Assembly (NCBI GenBank): GCA_963693085.1
Contig: OY856411.1
Location: 1,347,029,550 to 1,347,093,549 of the forward strand
Source of the DNA: Alisma plantago-aquatica
Taxonomy: Eukaryota; Streptophyta; Magnoliopsida; Alismatales; Alismataceae
DNA length: 64,000 nt
Direction of reading: 5' to 3'
In this document: one piece after another, positions 36,005 through 49,000 of the stretch
Numbering within the stretch: the first letter of the stretch is position 1
How the letters are laid out: each line of letters begins with the position of its first letter
Position numbers and translations under genes: made by a program
Notes under the pieces: generated by a model
What the model was told of the DNA's origin: nothing
Database searches by the model: none
Seen by the model: only the letters and a program-made list of their open reading frames with translations

Positions 36005-37950
36005 GCATGTCTGATACATACAAGATAATGGGATGATTACATACATGATAGATCAAATTACAAATGCATAAGGCAACTATATGTGTGTTCCTATTCTTCA
36101 TAAGAATTTGGGACACTAGGCATTTGAGAGACTAACTCCATGTAATATGGACAATTTTTCTCCGACTGAATTTTTGCATACTGAACCCTTTAGCATAGAC
36201 TGCTAATGTATGCTCTCTCTTTATCAAATCAAGAGAATTTCGAGAACTATCCCTATAGGTCTCTATTCCCATCACATAGGACATTTCTCTTTATTCCCTT
36301 AAAGAAGGTATTTCTACACCAGTGTCTATTCTTAGAAGGTTTCATTCCTCATCATCATGTGGAATATGAATACGCTCCCACTAAATATTTGTAATCACAT
36401 ATCTTTTCTTTATTTTGATATATTAGTGAAACTGTTTTGACTATATAATCAAAGTAAAGACTCCAGTTCTGAGGTGTTTGTTGTAATCAATCATATTAAT
36501 TAAACTCTTATAACTTATAGACTACATTTGCATTAATCGAATTATAAAGCCTTTTAGTTTTGTATCACGTACACAACCTCATTTTATTCCTTCTAGGAAT
36601 GCGGTTTAAATATCCATATGACAAATTTTATAGTCTTTAAGTTCCAATAGCAAGCATGATCCTTGATGGCCTATAGCCACTGTAATTGGTTAAATAAAAT
36701 TATCAGGTTCAACACCTTGAACTCACTTGAATTTATCTCAACCAATCAACTCTTCAAATGTCATCCATGTCAGTCTTAACTCTTAAGACCCAATTGCACT
36801 TATGGGTTTTATCCCTATAAGTGCTACAATTAAGGTCATACCTTATTTCGTTCAAATGGAAGTCATTTTGGATCTTATGACTTCAAGACATAACTCAAAA
36901 TCTGGTTCCTCAATATCATCTAGATAGATTATTGGCTCATCATCATATGACAAATTAATCACCTTTGAGTTTGTAGGATATCATTATCCATCAAGCTCAA
37001 GGTGTTTTCTACTAGATATATGAGGTGTATCTGTTACATAAGGAATTTGAGATTCCACAACATTTGTGATTCTTAATCTCCTTTTGTACCTTTATTTAGT
37101 GTAAAGCATGTTCTTTAGAAGAATTCTAGAAGATTAGTTATTTGTTTGATGATCATGCTCTTACTATTTAGAGTAAGGTTCCTTCTTTGATTTAGACATC
37201 ATTATGCCTTAATCATGAGTTCTCTAAGATACACTATCATAGTTACTCACAAGGTCCTCAAACATTTGGTTTTAGTATCTCGTTCATTGATCATATCAAA
37301 GAATTAATACTTTTACCAAGTTTGTTCTTCATTTATGATATTCTTGAACATTTCAAGATATTCAAATTGGTATTTCATTAAATACCATATCTAAAGTATT
37401 AGAATTTACTCCAATAGGTATGTATATACATCAATATGTATTATACCTAAAAGAATAGTCATTCTCCCACTATATCTAGTGAAGATTGACTTGTCATCAT
37501 GCCCAATAAATAAGACATTCATATCTCTTAATGGTTCATTAACCAAGAGAGTCTAGTTTATCCATCAACATGGAACCTAGAGATGAATTTCTCATTCATT
37601 TGTTTAGATGATAATGCTAATTTATTGTTTGAGTCATCAATAACTTTTAGGTATTATTATTTTATCTCATGCATACCAAGTACCACAAGATAAATAAGGC
37701 ATTGCCATAAAAGATCATATCTTTGAAATTGAAACATGAATTTTATTGATAGCCATCCTTGTCATTACAAGATGTAGAAATAAAAAATGTTTCTATTTAT
37801 TGGCAAAATGAAATAGTAGTTCATAACTCTATTACATGCCCTTTGGGATGAAATAAACTAAAAGGTACTTCTATCTATGGCAGCAACACTTTCTCTAATG
37901 TTGATGTGTGTTCCTTCTTGGTCCTTTCATAAAGACCATTACTTCTTTTT
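35286..37950 (-). pseudogene. Copia pol relic (integrase/RT/RNase H region), heavily decayed
   Basis: Reading minus, a decayed RT opening block lies near 36820-36760 (ending WVLRVKTDMD). A later RT/RNase H linker block lies near 36170-36050 (HGVSLSNA, CPKFL and, in the next stretch, LPYA), at the distance expected downstream. No catalytic YVDD or RNase H motif could be read. The roughly 2.1 kb between gag start and the RT opening is short for copia, suggesting internal deletion in the protease/integrase part. Many stops and frame changes. The 3' part contains a 3-copy repeat and an AT microsatellite (35.88-36.05 kb). Confidence 0.6.
35878..36052. repeat. Triplicated catgtcc...acatac motif with a 48-bp (AT)n tract
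   Basis: Three copies of catgtcc/catgtct followed by ataca(t/a)acgaga- or acatacaaga-type sequence at about 35879, 35926 and 36006. A pure AT run at 35954-36001 lies between the second and third. The AT run appears to have expanded from a short tgcatata in the unit. Confidence 0.8.
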
Positions 37951-38022
37951 AGATACTGCACATCATATATATCAAATTTATATCTTGGTATCATGTACCT
38001 AAGATAAAGAAGCATTTTAAGT

Positions 38023-38892
38023 TTATTTCATAATACCTGAGATGGAGACTTCCATCCCCTCCTTCTTCTTTAGTTCATCTATGTAGAGAGGGAAATTTCT
38101 CTTCTAATGTCATGGCTCATGACAATGGTGACATTTGCCTCCCTTGTTCACCCCTCCCTTGGCTTTGAGAGTTGAAGATGACTTGGGCTGCTAGCTAGCA
38201 TCAGAACCTTTCTTTGCTTTACCCTTGACCTTGCCTTTAGACTTTCCCTTCTTTCTACTGATCATCATCACAAATTTGGGTTTGTCTTTCTTCATATGTG
38301 CCTCGACTATCCTCAACATGCCCAACAACTCTGTCAGTGACATGTCAAAGTTGTTCATGTTGTAGTTCATCACAAACTGATTGTAGGATTTTGGCAACAA
38401 TTGCAACATCACATCAGTAGCCAACTCTTAGCTCAGAGGGAATCCCAGTCGATTTAGGTTCTCCATATAACCAATCATCTTGAGTGTGTGAGGGCCTACT
38501 GGATCTCCTTCTGTCATGATACACTTGAACAATGCCTTGGAGACATCATATCTCTCTTGTTGTGCTTGGTCATGATACATGTTCTAGAGATGTTGAACCA
38601 TCTCAATGACGTCCATGTTCTCATGTTGTCTCTACAACTCATAGTTCATTGAGCACAACATCAAGAACTTCACATCAATGGCATCCTCAGTATGCTTCTT
38701 GTAAGCATCCTTTTCATCCTTTGGTGCATTGGGAGTGGGTTCTTCTAGTTCTAGTGTATCTAGGACATAGAGCTTTCGCTCTTGAGTGAGAACAATTGTC
38801 AATGTCCTAAACTAGTCATGGAAGTTGTTCTCATTTAGCTGGTCCTTCTCAAGGACCGATCGCAATGAAAATTTATTGTTGTTGGTAGCCAT
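38023..38892 (-). pseudogene. Copia gag pseudogene (UBN2-type gag with zinc knuckle)
   Basis: Gag is the capsid protein that packages element RNA. An ATG at 38892, after the leader, opens a 290-codon frame that ends at TAA 38025-38023. It is continuous on the minus strand apart from in-frame stops; no frameshift is needed. Readable parts include KFSLRSVLEKDQLN near the start, LKMIGYMENLNRLGFPLS, then LPKSYNQFVMNYNMN and SLTELLGMLRIVEAHMKK (the UBN2/gag core), a Lys-rich linker, and CHHCHEP as the start of a zinc knuckle whose later residues are hit by two stops. About seven premature stops in total. The family is clear; the function is lost. Confidence 0.85.
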
Positions 38893-40225
38893 TTATTCTA
38901 CAAAAAGAAATTTGCAATTTTAGTCCAAAACTCTTTTGATTTGATTTGATACAAAACTTGACGCTATTAATTAGGTCTTTAATTAATTATCACTCCCACC
39001 ATTTTGATCAAACGGATAGCCCTCACCATCAATTCAGAAGATTGCAGTGTACAACCTTCTAGTGAGCAAGATCCTGACTTCCTCTAAGTTATGGGCCAGC
39101 GAGGGTTGTCACCCACAACTAGATTCTTTCAGGTAGGCAACTTTTGCCAATTGCATCATATGCAACTCTTGATAAATGTTATGCACAACTCTTTTTCATG
39201 AACATTTGCATGCCTCAAGGTGCTTAATCTTATTAAGATCACCTTGTTAAGTCCAACCCAAAAGCCAACACAATGAATATGCACCATGCAAAGGCAGACC
39301 CACATATTCACCATCACACTTCTACGAGATAGACGGTACACCATGTGAAGGCATGCCCACACTTAGTCGATCAAGCTTTTCATGTGTGCTACCTTTGGAA
39401 GGCATATTCAACTTAATATGTTTGTTGAGGGGTTTTAATATGCTTATATATGCATATATGTATCCAATCACCACATATATAGTACATATCATATACATGC
39501 TATATCCCACAAATGAAAATATGCAATAATAATAAAGTGATGATTATGGCCATCCTAACTATGGTCATCTAAGGTCTACATCACATGCAACCTATTATTG
39601 ATGAACATCTGTGCTTTCCAATCCAGGTTGATTGGTTCAACCTTTGAACTGGTCGACTAGCCTCTTGACCGGTCAGTTGGTCTCCTCCACCTAGTTGTCT
39701 GGCTCCTCTAGATGGTCAGCTCATCCAGTAATATGGGCTTCTTGTCTGTCACCAACTTCTCCTCAGTCAGTCATCTCGGTCCATCAAGAGGTCATCTTCA
39801 GTCTTCGTCATAACAAAAAATAAAGCTAATCCTATTTTACATAATCTTTGTGAAACCTCAAGTTACATTCGAGGGGAGCAAAGGTAGAAGAGAATCTTGA
39901 GTTATCTTGAGTGACATTCAGAATAGAAGAAGTGGGCTCGGTGCACAGACTGAGATGCAAACAACCATAACCAACCACACACATGCACATAGGGTTTATA
40001 GGCCATAACCATGCTACACATCCACCATCAAAACCATTTTAGGGAGACGTGTATCAATTGCATATATATACCTTATCATATATGTATATATTAGTTTGGG
40101 ATCATGTTGTATTAATCGGATAATCACATTAGTCATTTAATTATTCACATCGTATGCAATAAATAAAAGACGTTAAAACCAAAATCTAATCATATTGATT
40201 ATCCTAAAACATAGAGTATTGACAT
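38893..40225 (-). other. Copia untranslated leader
   Basis: About 1.33 kb between the primer site and the gag start, without coding. Conserved blocks are shared with 4031-5348 and 9936-11284. A long leader of this kind is a family feature. A ggttgattggttcaac palindromic patch near 39625 recalls the U3 motif. Confidence 0.7.
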
Positions 40226-40238
40226 GGCTTTGATACCA
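40226..40238 (-). other. Primer binding site, initiator tRNA-Met type (copia)
   Basis: Minus strand tggtatcaaagcc, 1 bp from the LTR end; one mismatch to the usual site. Confidence 0.88.
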
Positions 40239-40775
40239 CTGTTAGGTTTTACGTAGCCAGAGTAAGCAACATAAACAAAAATTTAACTTGACCATAAACC
40301 CATAACCAGCAGATCGCATCGACATCTATGTAATGGGAAGGATGGTTTTAGTGAGATATACCTGGTCCTAAGGCTTTCTCAACAACAATGCCTCACACCA
40401 AGTGTGGTCTTCAACTACCTATCTTCGACGACGTCTGTACAACTCCTGGTCTTGACCCAGACTGTGGTTTACTATCATCCTCCTGAGTGGCAGAAGTCTC
40501 CCACCTCTATAGATAGTCTACACATACTACCGGGAACTCTAGTCATCTTGAAGAATGTACTAGAAGGAGTTGTCCCCTTCTATTAGCGTACTAGTCACCA
40601 ACACACTCTCCCACATCTAGTTTCCATTCTGCAGTTGTCTTTCCCTCATTGTTCCTCCCTGGAAGGGAAGAACTTTCTTGGGCTCTCTAAGTTACCACAA
40701 ATAGAGAAGACAACAACTTTAATGAGCAAATAATGTTCTATTTTGTGTGTCTGGAGAAGCCCCCTATACCCCCTC

Positions 40776-40783
40776 TATTTATA
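40776..40783 (-). promoter_or_regulatory. LTR TATA box (TATAAATA)
   Basis: Same sequence and position as in the 3' LTR (33648-33655), within a conserved flank. Confidence 0.6.
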
Positions 40784-41357
40784 GTAGAGGGTAGGGTTAG
40801 GATTCCTAATCCGTGTGGGAGTAGAAGGGTCCAGAATTTCCATAAACGATTTACACTGTGGTAGGTGAACCAATTGTTTCATAACTAAACCGGTCATTTG
40901 GGAGTGTGAGTTGATCGGTTCACTAGTGAACCGGTCAGTTGGGAGTGTGAGCCGATCGATTCAACCATTGAATTGGTCGTTTCACTTCCCAAACCTACCC
41001 ACAATGAATTTCCTTATTAATTTCAAATTAACACAAATATTAATTCTTGTCCCAATCAAATTGAACAAGTGAAATGATTTTTTTTCTCACAAATTGGGAA
41101 AACCCAACACTGCTCATTTGGTCCAAGTGAACCGATCGGTTCATATCTCACTGAGCATGAGCCGATCGGTTCACCCATTGAACCGGTCGGTTGGTGGTCC
41201 AGATTGTGCATAACACACTCAATTTAGTTCTTAATCAATCTGATACTCTAATCAGTTGGTTCAACACTTGAACTTGATGATTATGAGTCAATGCTATTTA
41301 TTGAATGTTTGATTGAGTACCTAAACACTTTAGTAATCTATCCAAACATCATTCATG

Positions 41358-41362
41358 GATAA
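41358..41362. repeat. Target-site duplication GATAA (left)
   Basis: Identical to 44659-44663; the empty site catggataaactcc is preserved in the other copia LTR near 34246-34260. Confidence 0.92.
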
Positions 41363-42292
41363 TGTGACACCCCGACCCCCATGCCATCTCTAATGACCCC
41401 GAAGACCGGGAAGTCACACTCGGTAAACTACTCTTAACTTTTTCTTTTCTTGATCACTTAGATTAATTTAAATAAAAATCATAAAATTTGTATATCATCG
41501 AATTATAATAAAACTGCGGAAGCGGATTTCCATAAACCTTACTAAGAAGAAAAACAAGCTTACATGACATATTACATTTCTCATGCAGACTATAAAACAC
41601 AGCAGATAATTGAAAACTAACTACATATTTCACCATATTCTCTCTCTAACCCAACATATGCCCAAGGACCGAGGGGAAAGGAATAAGAGACCTCTAACTA
41701 ACTACTAACTACCTTCTATGTACTCGTATGATACGATCCTTCAGCCTCCTCGTGCTGACGTTGACCTGAAAAATGTTTCAGTAGGTTGGTGAGCTACTGG
41801 CTCAGTGAATAGAATTTCACCAACCATTACAGATAACTCATTTATGTTTATTATTTGGAATAATATGCAAGAAATACTACACTAAGCAGGTCTAAGAAAT
41901 TTAATTTAAACAATAGAAGATGTCAACATTTCTTTATGATAACAATTGATGCAGAGCTGTAGATACAATTATTTAATAGAAAATACTTAAAGAACTATTG
42001 CTGAGAAGCTAACTCATATCTTTCTTAACTCTTTAACTTAATAAAACTCTGTGAACCTATATGAAAATATTTTATCTTATGCCCTGATCATATGACTCTA
42101 CATATGAAGACTCGTAGCGAACTACGATCCCACCATATAAGACTTAACCGACACCCCGGGATAGCTAAGTATGACTGTTGTACTGGTCTGCTACAGGACT
42201 CAGGCTCTCTGGCCTCAGCATCCTTTTTGTGCCGTAAACTGGACTCCTCCTCTAAGCTGATTACACAGGCGGAGAGTCAAGCCGTGCCACCA

Positions 42293-42415
42293 GGACGTCT
42301 GGTAAGTGTTGGACACGCTTTTATATACCTCAGTGCCACCATGACGTCTGGTTAGTGTTGGACACTACAAATTGTACTCCCGTGGCAGTGAGACGTCCAG
42401 TTAGTGTTGGACACG
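42293..42415. repeat. Three tandem copies of a gacgtctggt...gtgttggacac unit
   Basis: ggacgtctggtaagtgttgg, tgacgtctggttagtgttgg and agacgtccagttagtgttgg occur about 55-60 bp apart, each followed by acac. Confidence 0.85.
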
Positions 42416-42647
42416 AGTCTCCGACCTTACTGGACGCACCGCCAGGGTTAGGTTGTTTCACCCCTAAGGCACAGACCTCTCAAAGGGGTTTTACGGTGTC
42501 AGGGCCCTTAATCTAATAATTTATTATTCTAGAAAAACTCTTACTACATTGCATCTCTCTCTTACTTGTTCTGGACTTTGGTATCTCTATGGTACCGACT
42601 CTATTTACTTGAACTTTACAACACAACATGAAAATCATTCTAAATTT

Positions 42648-43090
42648 GACAGAGTAGTATATTCAAAACACTATAAAATACTGAATAATCATTATACTAT
42701 ACATGTAGGTAGACTAAAATTCTTAAATAAATAGAATGCATGTCAATTTGGCACTTTATACACTAAAATCATGCAATTGAACTGTTAAGCATCACCGCAT
42801 CTCATACTGAGAATTTTGATATCAAAATACTTGAATCATTGACCACCCTATCCTTAGGGTTTTAGTTACCTCATTCACTTATCACATGGCAACACCCTAT
42901 CCTTAGGGTTTCAGTTACCCCATCTATTGGATTACAGTTCAAATCACAATACAATATCATTCTAGAACTGACAGAGCAGTATACTCAAAATCATTGTAAA
43001 TATTGAGTAATCCTTATATCATGCATGCAGGCAGATTTAAAATTCATAAATAACCCAAACTCATGTCAATTTGGCACATACATACTGAAT
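42648..43090. repeat. Diverged direct duplication in the solo LTR (spacing about 320 bp)
   Basis: gacagagtagtatattcaaa...tgtcaatttggcac (from 42648) recurs as gacagagcagtatactcaaa...tgtcaatttggcac (from 42969). A ctatccttagggttt block is likewise repeated (about 42849 and 42898). Confidence 0.8.
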
Positions 43091-44658
43091 TTATGAAATT
43101 GAACATCTTATGGCACTAATAAGAGTAATTACTTCACATATGAGAAATCATCTGTACGTAACATTTATCAATTATCTAAAATTTCTCGAAGAACATGCAC
43201 ATTAACCCTAATCCTAGTTTGTGCATCTCATAACTCAATTAAGAGTTACTTACGTATCATAACATGAATTATTAACAATACTTGAGAATTTCTAGTAATA
43301 TCTCAGAGAAATGTGCCAATACATATAAATGTTAATTCACACACATTAACATAAGAGGAAGCATGCAACTAGGGTTTTATTGAATATTTTTATGTTATCG
43401 TACTTTCTTTGAAGTCGTGCATCTGATAATTTACAAAAATTTGTATTGTCTGGGTTTATACCCAAACTGTACCATTATCGATCGTGTGTTACTAATTTCA
43501 ACATTCATACTTGGAAATTTAGGTTCCGATGAACTATATAAATTTTCACTAGTCCAATCCACACTGATCAGATGCTAATCCAATTAATATTAAAGGATAA
43601 AGAAACAATTTATGAAATAAAAAGTTGGGCAACGCCAAATACTGCCCAACGCCTGTTATCAGCGAAAAATGCATAATTTACCAAAAATTTCCGATTTGCA
43701 GAGGTAAATCTTAGATAGTGAGTGAAATCCTACTCACATGATTCGGGATGTCCGAATTCGTCTGGAATTGCGTCCAGAGACCAATTTTTGGGCGTCCGCT
43801 GGTTTCAACCTCTTTCACCCACCAATTGAGGAGAAAGCTCGATAAAATGCCAAATCAATTCTATATGCTACGGATTCTCGTTCTATCCTTAAAATCGAGC
43901 TCTGAGCTGGTCTTACCTAGCTCCTTTGTGTGCCAATCGAACTCTGATTTGGACCTGCTGCTGCAAGCAGCCGTTTCCCCATGAATAGGTTGAAGGGGAG
44001 AGCTATTCTTGGTGCTAGACACAGCTATGGCTGCAGAATCTTATTCCAACCTCAAGGACGAAGTCAAGATAACCTTTCCCGAAGGTTTCATGCACCCAAA
44101 AGGGGCTTTTAGCCGGTGCCGCTGCAGCAGTAGCTTGGCTGCGACCCTGCTGAATGACCTCCCTAGCGGCTAGATGTAGCTGCGGTTGGGGGAGAAAGAT
44201 GAAGGGAAGAGGAAGAGGAAAGGAAGAGAAGGTAGGGGCGCAGCTGGATCGGAGCTAAGGGCCAAGAACTGCCCGCCCTAGCTCACCCTGGTCGCACTAC
44301 TGTTCTATCGGGCACCACTCAAGCGGTTGCTCAATAAATCGATCGTGAAGAGATAAGGGAAAGGAAGGTGAAAAGGATATTAAAGCAAAAAAATGGGAAA
44401 ATTGCAAATTAGGTCCAAGGAAAATAAAAAGGCTATAACTTTTGCCTCGAGGGTCCAAATCGAATGATTCTTTTTACAAAACTTAAATCACAGAATCCAC
44501 TACGAGCTCGAAGTAATAAATTATGCTTATTAGCTTGTCACAACTGGTAAAAGAACTAATTGCATTTGTGTGTACTTAACCCAACTTAATTAACTTAATT
44601 AACTTATTAATGTTATGATCATCATACTTATTAGTTAACTTTGGTGTGGGTCATAACA

Positions 44659-44663
44659 GATAA
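44659..44663. repeat. Target-site duplication GATAA (right)
   Basis: Identical to 41358-41362; copia LTR resumes with actcctcttc. Confidence 0.92.
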
Positions 44664-45682
44664 ACTCCTCTTCTAGGCTAATCCTGTGTGTGTGACCCTA
44701 TAGGTCCCATTTCACGTTGGCAGTGAATGTCCATAACTTCTTATGACATCACAAGCAAAGAGCGGTACCTAGTCACACATCAGTTCTACCCAAGTGAAAA
44801 GAAAAGTTAGAGAACAAATTTCAATTCTATAGTTTGTGATTGGTGTTCCAGTGAATGTATAATTCCTTTGTCTCTGATATCCTGAATGAACTTAAGGCTT
44901 GGAGTTGTCATCCTTTCAATGTTCAATCATGTTTCTTGAACTAGAGCAGACTGTTTGAGATATGTGTGACATCAATATCATATATTGATTCACATGTGCA
45001 TGTGCATGCCTTTCTCAGTCTCACTTATCAAGTGGCATGGACATCATACTCCCTTAGGAGGGACAAATCCCATATCCATCACTCACAGTTTATCTCATGC
45101 ATCAAAGCCACCCAATCATCATCGTTATAACAACCCATGTTGCAGGATTGCATTTGATGATGTCAAAGTGCACCCAATCACATTCGACGAGTGTATTGAT
45201 TTTAGTTCTAAGAATCACAAACACCACCATCACTATGAGAGATGAATCTGACTACTATGTCATGGTTCCATGTATCACTCTCACAGTAGGTTTGTCTGAT
45301 ACACTATTCTCCAACATGTATATGTGTGCTTGGTTTGATATCATATATCATGAATAATGAGACACTATCATCAACCAACACACACTCTAGCCTTGATGTA
45401 TCATTGTGATCTATCAACCTTCCATAATGACATCCGACTAGGGGCATAACAAGAATGTACACACTCTTAGCATCCGTATGATCTCATTGTTCGGTCCTCA
45501 ACCTGAAGACATACGTCATTGAGTATTGTCATTCTTTAGACATTCATTCTGCTCCATTGTATATCTCATAATTGATTGAGCTAGAATAAATTGGAAGCTT
45601 TCCTTTAATAATTATCACATAAATCATGACATATGCCAATCCAATCATCATGTGATTGGCTCTCTGGGCATACATACCAACA

Positions 45683-45687
45683 GGTTC
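45683..45687. repeat. Probable copia target-site duplication GGTTC (right)
   Basis: Differs from 33108-33112 (GCTTC) at one base. Confidence 0.6.
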
Positions 45688-46018
45688 CACTATATAAATT
45701 AAGGATTTGAGTTTGCATTAAAAGAAAGAGATAGTGTGATAATCACACCATCTAATTTAGCATTAAGTTTCACCTATAAATCAGTGAATACAAGTCCAAC
45801 TTCACAAAATTTTCTTACTATAGTTGTATAGTCGATAATGATAAGTGAGTTATCTTCTTATAAAAGGAATGATTCACTAGTTACTTACATTATATAATTT
45901 AAAAATATCATATCTAACGAGACATCATATACTCTCCATATATCAAAGATGTAATTCTAGAATGACATTTTCACATCCCCCCTGGACTATTACAAGTACA
46001 CTTATATTACCTCCCTAC
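45688..46018. other. Short AT-rich spacer
   Basis: About 330 bp between the copia element and the LARD-like element; no gene or transposon signal seen. Confidence 0.6.
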
Positions 46019-49000
46019 TATACCAAATTGAAATCTGGGTATATTCTTAGTTTGGCCATTTTCCTAAGTTTTTGCTATCTTTTCTATCCTTTTTGTCCTT
46101 GATGTTGAATTTGTGGATTTATTAGTGGTTTGGGGTGAATTTGATCAAAATTTATGCCAATCTATGGGTTTATGCACAAATATCTCAGTGAATATTTCAA
46201 TCAGGGTCTAAAATGCAAATTGACCACTTAAATGGGATAATGATAAAATAGATTTGTTCTCGAACATTCCTTAGCCTTTTGGAGCAACGAAGAAAAAAAA
46301 GAATAATAATGCTTTAAATATGTTAATGTGATATTGAATTTAATATGAGAAGTAGTGGTAATATTAGACAATGGGCTAAAATTAATAAAAGGAAGTATAA
46401 TTGGTTGAAGATAATTTGAGATTCATTTTCCTTGTATTTGGTTTGGCTTGGAGGCCAAGTTTCATAATTTTGGGATATTTATAACTATATTTTTTTTATT
46501 TATTAAAGAAAAGGTGAGTTTTCTCCAAAATATGAAATAAAATATTTAATGACTCCAAAAGTGGCAAATAATCTTAGATTCATAATTTACACATAAAAAA
46601 AGTCTTCAGGTAAATTTTCATCTAATTTTGATAATCTATAATGTTTTAATGCGTTTAGGAGAGAGAAAGTGTATATAAGGACCAAAGTATTAAATAATGA
46701 GCAAAGTAATTCCAAATATATTAATGGTCAATTCATGTTCCATATATTTTAGTTTACCTGAGGGTGAAGCTTCACATTAATTGGTAGATTCTAGATGTCT
46801 CTAATGTGATAGGAAAGAGAAAATATGATTTACTTTAAAAGAATTAAATAAAATACATAGAGTCTTGAAAATTGAAAACTAATGCCAAAATTTGATTATA
46901 GATGTCCTAAATGGTCTTGGTGTCAAATTTCATTTAATTTGGAGTTTGTTTGCACCCTCACTTTGTTTGGAAAAGAAACAACATTAAATAACCCCTAAAA
47001 TGAAAAATAAATGCATTAATATACTCGATTTCCTAATGTTTCACAGATAATACTTGTGACAAGCTATCGAGCTATAGTCAGGATCCAGTTTGATGATTTT
47101 ATTTGGAGTAAAATCTAATAGTTAGATCTAAGATCAAATGGTGATCGACTCATCTCCTACCTATGGTAGGAGGCCGTCCATGGTGTATAGTATAGGCGGT
47201 TTTCTCTCCAACTTTCCTCCCTTCTCAATCCACGATTCTTCTAGATTTCTTATGTAATGAATTTGTGAGCCAATTCCAAATCTAGTAAGCCTTTACTTGA
47301 GCCCTAGTTTTCTACAATGAGAAAAACCCTAATGTGGCCACCAACCCCTCACCGCCATGGACTGTGCCATCCTTCTACAATGCCTCATGGCCCTATATAA
47401 ACCCCTATATACCTTTACTAGGTCCTAAAAAACCTATCCTCTTCTTTCAATTTGATCCGAAGGAGTGTGCATTACCATCGTGATCCTTGATTCCTCCCGC
47501 CGCAATTCACCATGCCGCCAGAGACTCACAATACCACAGACAAATCACCTCTGGGGTAAGGTCCTGCAACATCTCCCCTTCATTTCTATGTTCTTATATC
47601 TCACAATCCTGCTGAAGGGTGGTTTTCCCTAAATCAACCTGGGTAGTAGGTGTTCTGCCTCACGACCATGGCATGCCAGAGCAAGGATGGGGATAACCCC
47701 CAGTGACTTTCTAATATTTTCCTTGCTCGACTTTTCTTTCTTTTTCTTCGCCAAAGGTGAAGTCTTCCTTTCTCCTCTTTTGCTCTTTGAGATGGTAGTG
47801 GGACCAGTTGAGTTGTCTAGTGGGTATTGGGCCAACTTATCACACTAACCCTCTCCCTCTCTCTCCTTCTTGCAAGCCGTTGTTGCTTATTTGGCTTTTC
47901 TGAATTTCCTAGTTGTTTGAATATCTAAAAATCATATCTTTTGATTTACCTGTTCAAAAATTATGTAGAAATAAGTTTTGGAATCGAAAAAAATGTGATC
48001 TTTCTAATAAAAATAGTTTTAGAGTCTGATTTCCATGTTTTCTGTGGTTGATTTTTTGAGGATCTAATAAACTATATAAAAAGCCCTAAAAATTGTAACT
48101 AATTCATATAATCTCCAAATTTGATAAACAAATATGTTTTCTTGATTAGAAATACAAGGAATCATTTAGTCTAGGTTTTGTGACTAAAATATAAGGTTTT
48201 TCTAAAAAATTCCAAAATTAGGGTTTCTCTACATTAAGGCATATTATGTACTCTAATACATAATAATAAATTGAAGTACACAAAGTTGACTTGGGATCAT
48301 CTAAAAGTGGTGAAAGTGGGTAATTGAACTCAGTATGAGAGGTATGTGCATCCTTACACCCTAAGTTGGGATATTTGCAAACCAACCCTTAAATCCCTAA
48401 TGAGGTACTATATGAACCCTTTTCTCTCTATTAATATTACTTTTGCTATATTTGCCTCAAAAGTAGTATTGATATTCCATTTCTTGGGTCTTGTACCCCA
48501 CTGCCACGTTTCAAATATATGATGCTTCTACTTTCCATAGTTTCTCTTTAGCATGTTTATTATATTAGACTATTTAGCTAATGTAGTGGTACTTTTGTAC
48601 AATCACCCATAGACAGGGCATGTGTTATTTTTCCCTGGGGAATGTTTTTACTAACTCCATTATAAAATTATTGTAGGTGACTGGGAATGTGTTACTCTCC
48701 CCTCACCTATAGGTTGAGGTCCAGTAGGTGCCTCAATCCTACTTAGTTAACGTAGTCTATATTAATCATGCTTGCAAATCTTTTACTGTTTTCTTATTAT
48801 GACAAGCATCTTTTTATTATGCCTCATACTCTTGATCTCTTCATCTTATTATGAAATCTTAGCCTTTATTTCCATGTTATTTCTTTACCTTTTGTTCTTG
48901 TTCCTTATTTTGATACATACCTAATTTTCTCCTCTTGCTGGCTGACCCCAACCACCTAGGCCAAGGATCAGAGTAGCGTAGTAGGTTTATGGAGGACCAA

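Larger units (their letters stand above)
41363..44658 (-). mobile_element. Solo LTR, 3.3 kb, inside the copia 5' LTR
   Basis: Begins tgtgacaccccgacccc and ends tgggtcataaca, flanked by perfect GATAA. No primer site, polypurine tract or pol motif inside. On the minus strand the ends read TGTTATGACCC...GGGGTGTCACA, the more usual layout for plant Ty3/gypsy LTRs, so minus orientation is inferred. It contains a tandem gacgtctgg...gtgttggacac repeat (42293-42415), two copies of a roughly 130-bp block (about 42648 and 42969) and a GC-rich stretch at 43900-44340. Open frames inside are not genes. Confidence 0.85.
33113..45682 (-). mobile_element. Ty1/copia family-A retrotransposon, best copy
   Basis: A minus-strand copia element. 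The 5' LTR is 40240-45682 (with a solo LTR inserted), the primer site 40226-40238, the leader to 38893, gag 38892-38023, pol relics about 37950-35290, the polypurine tract at 35271-35285 and the 3' LTR 33113-35270. The LTRs start TGTTGG and end TAACA/CAACA on the minus strand. Gag motifs, integrase-before-RT order (seen in the sister copy at 7.5-8.3 kb) and the aagtgggag-type tract identify Ty1/copia. Pol is heavily decayed, so the element is inactive. Confidence 0.85.
40240..45682 (-). repeat. Copia 5' LTR, interrupted by a solo LTR
   Basis: LTR sequence runs 40240-41362 and 44664-45682 around the insertion, joining to about 2.14 kb, against 2158 bp for the 3' LTR. TATAAATA on the minus strand is at 40776-40783. 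Confidence 0.88.

Noticed and set aside
35843..36116. Open frames on both strands at 35.84-36.12 kb
   Set aside because: Same artefact: an AT dinucleotide run inside decayed copia pol.
43748..43984. 78-codon frame in the GC-rich part of the 3.3-kb solo LTR
   Set aside because: No domain; lies inside an LTR with higher GC, where chance frames are longer.
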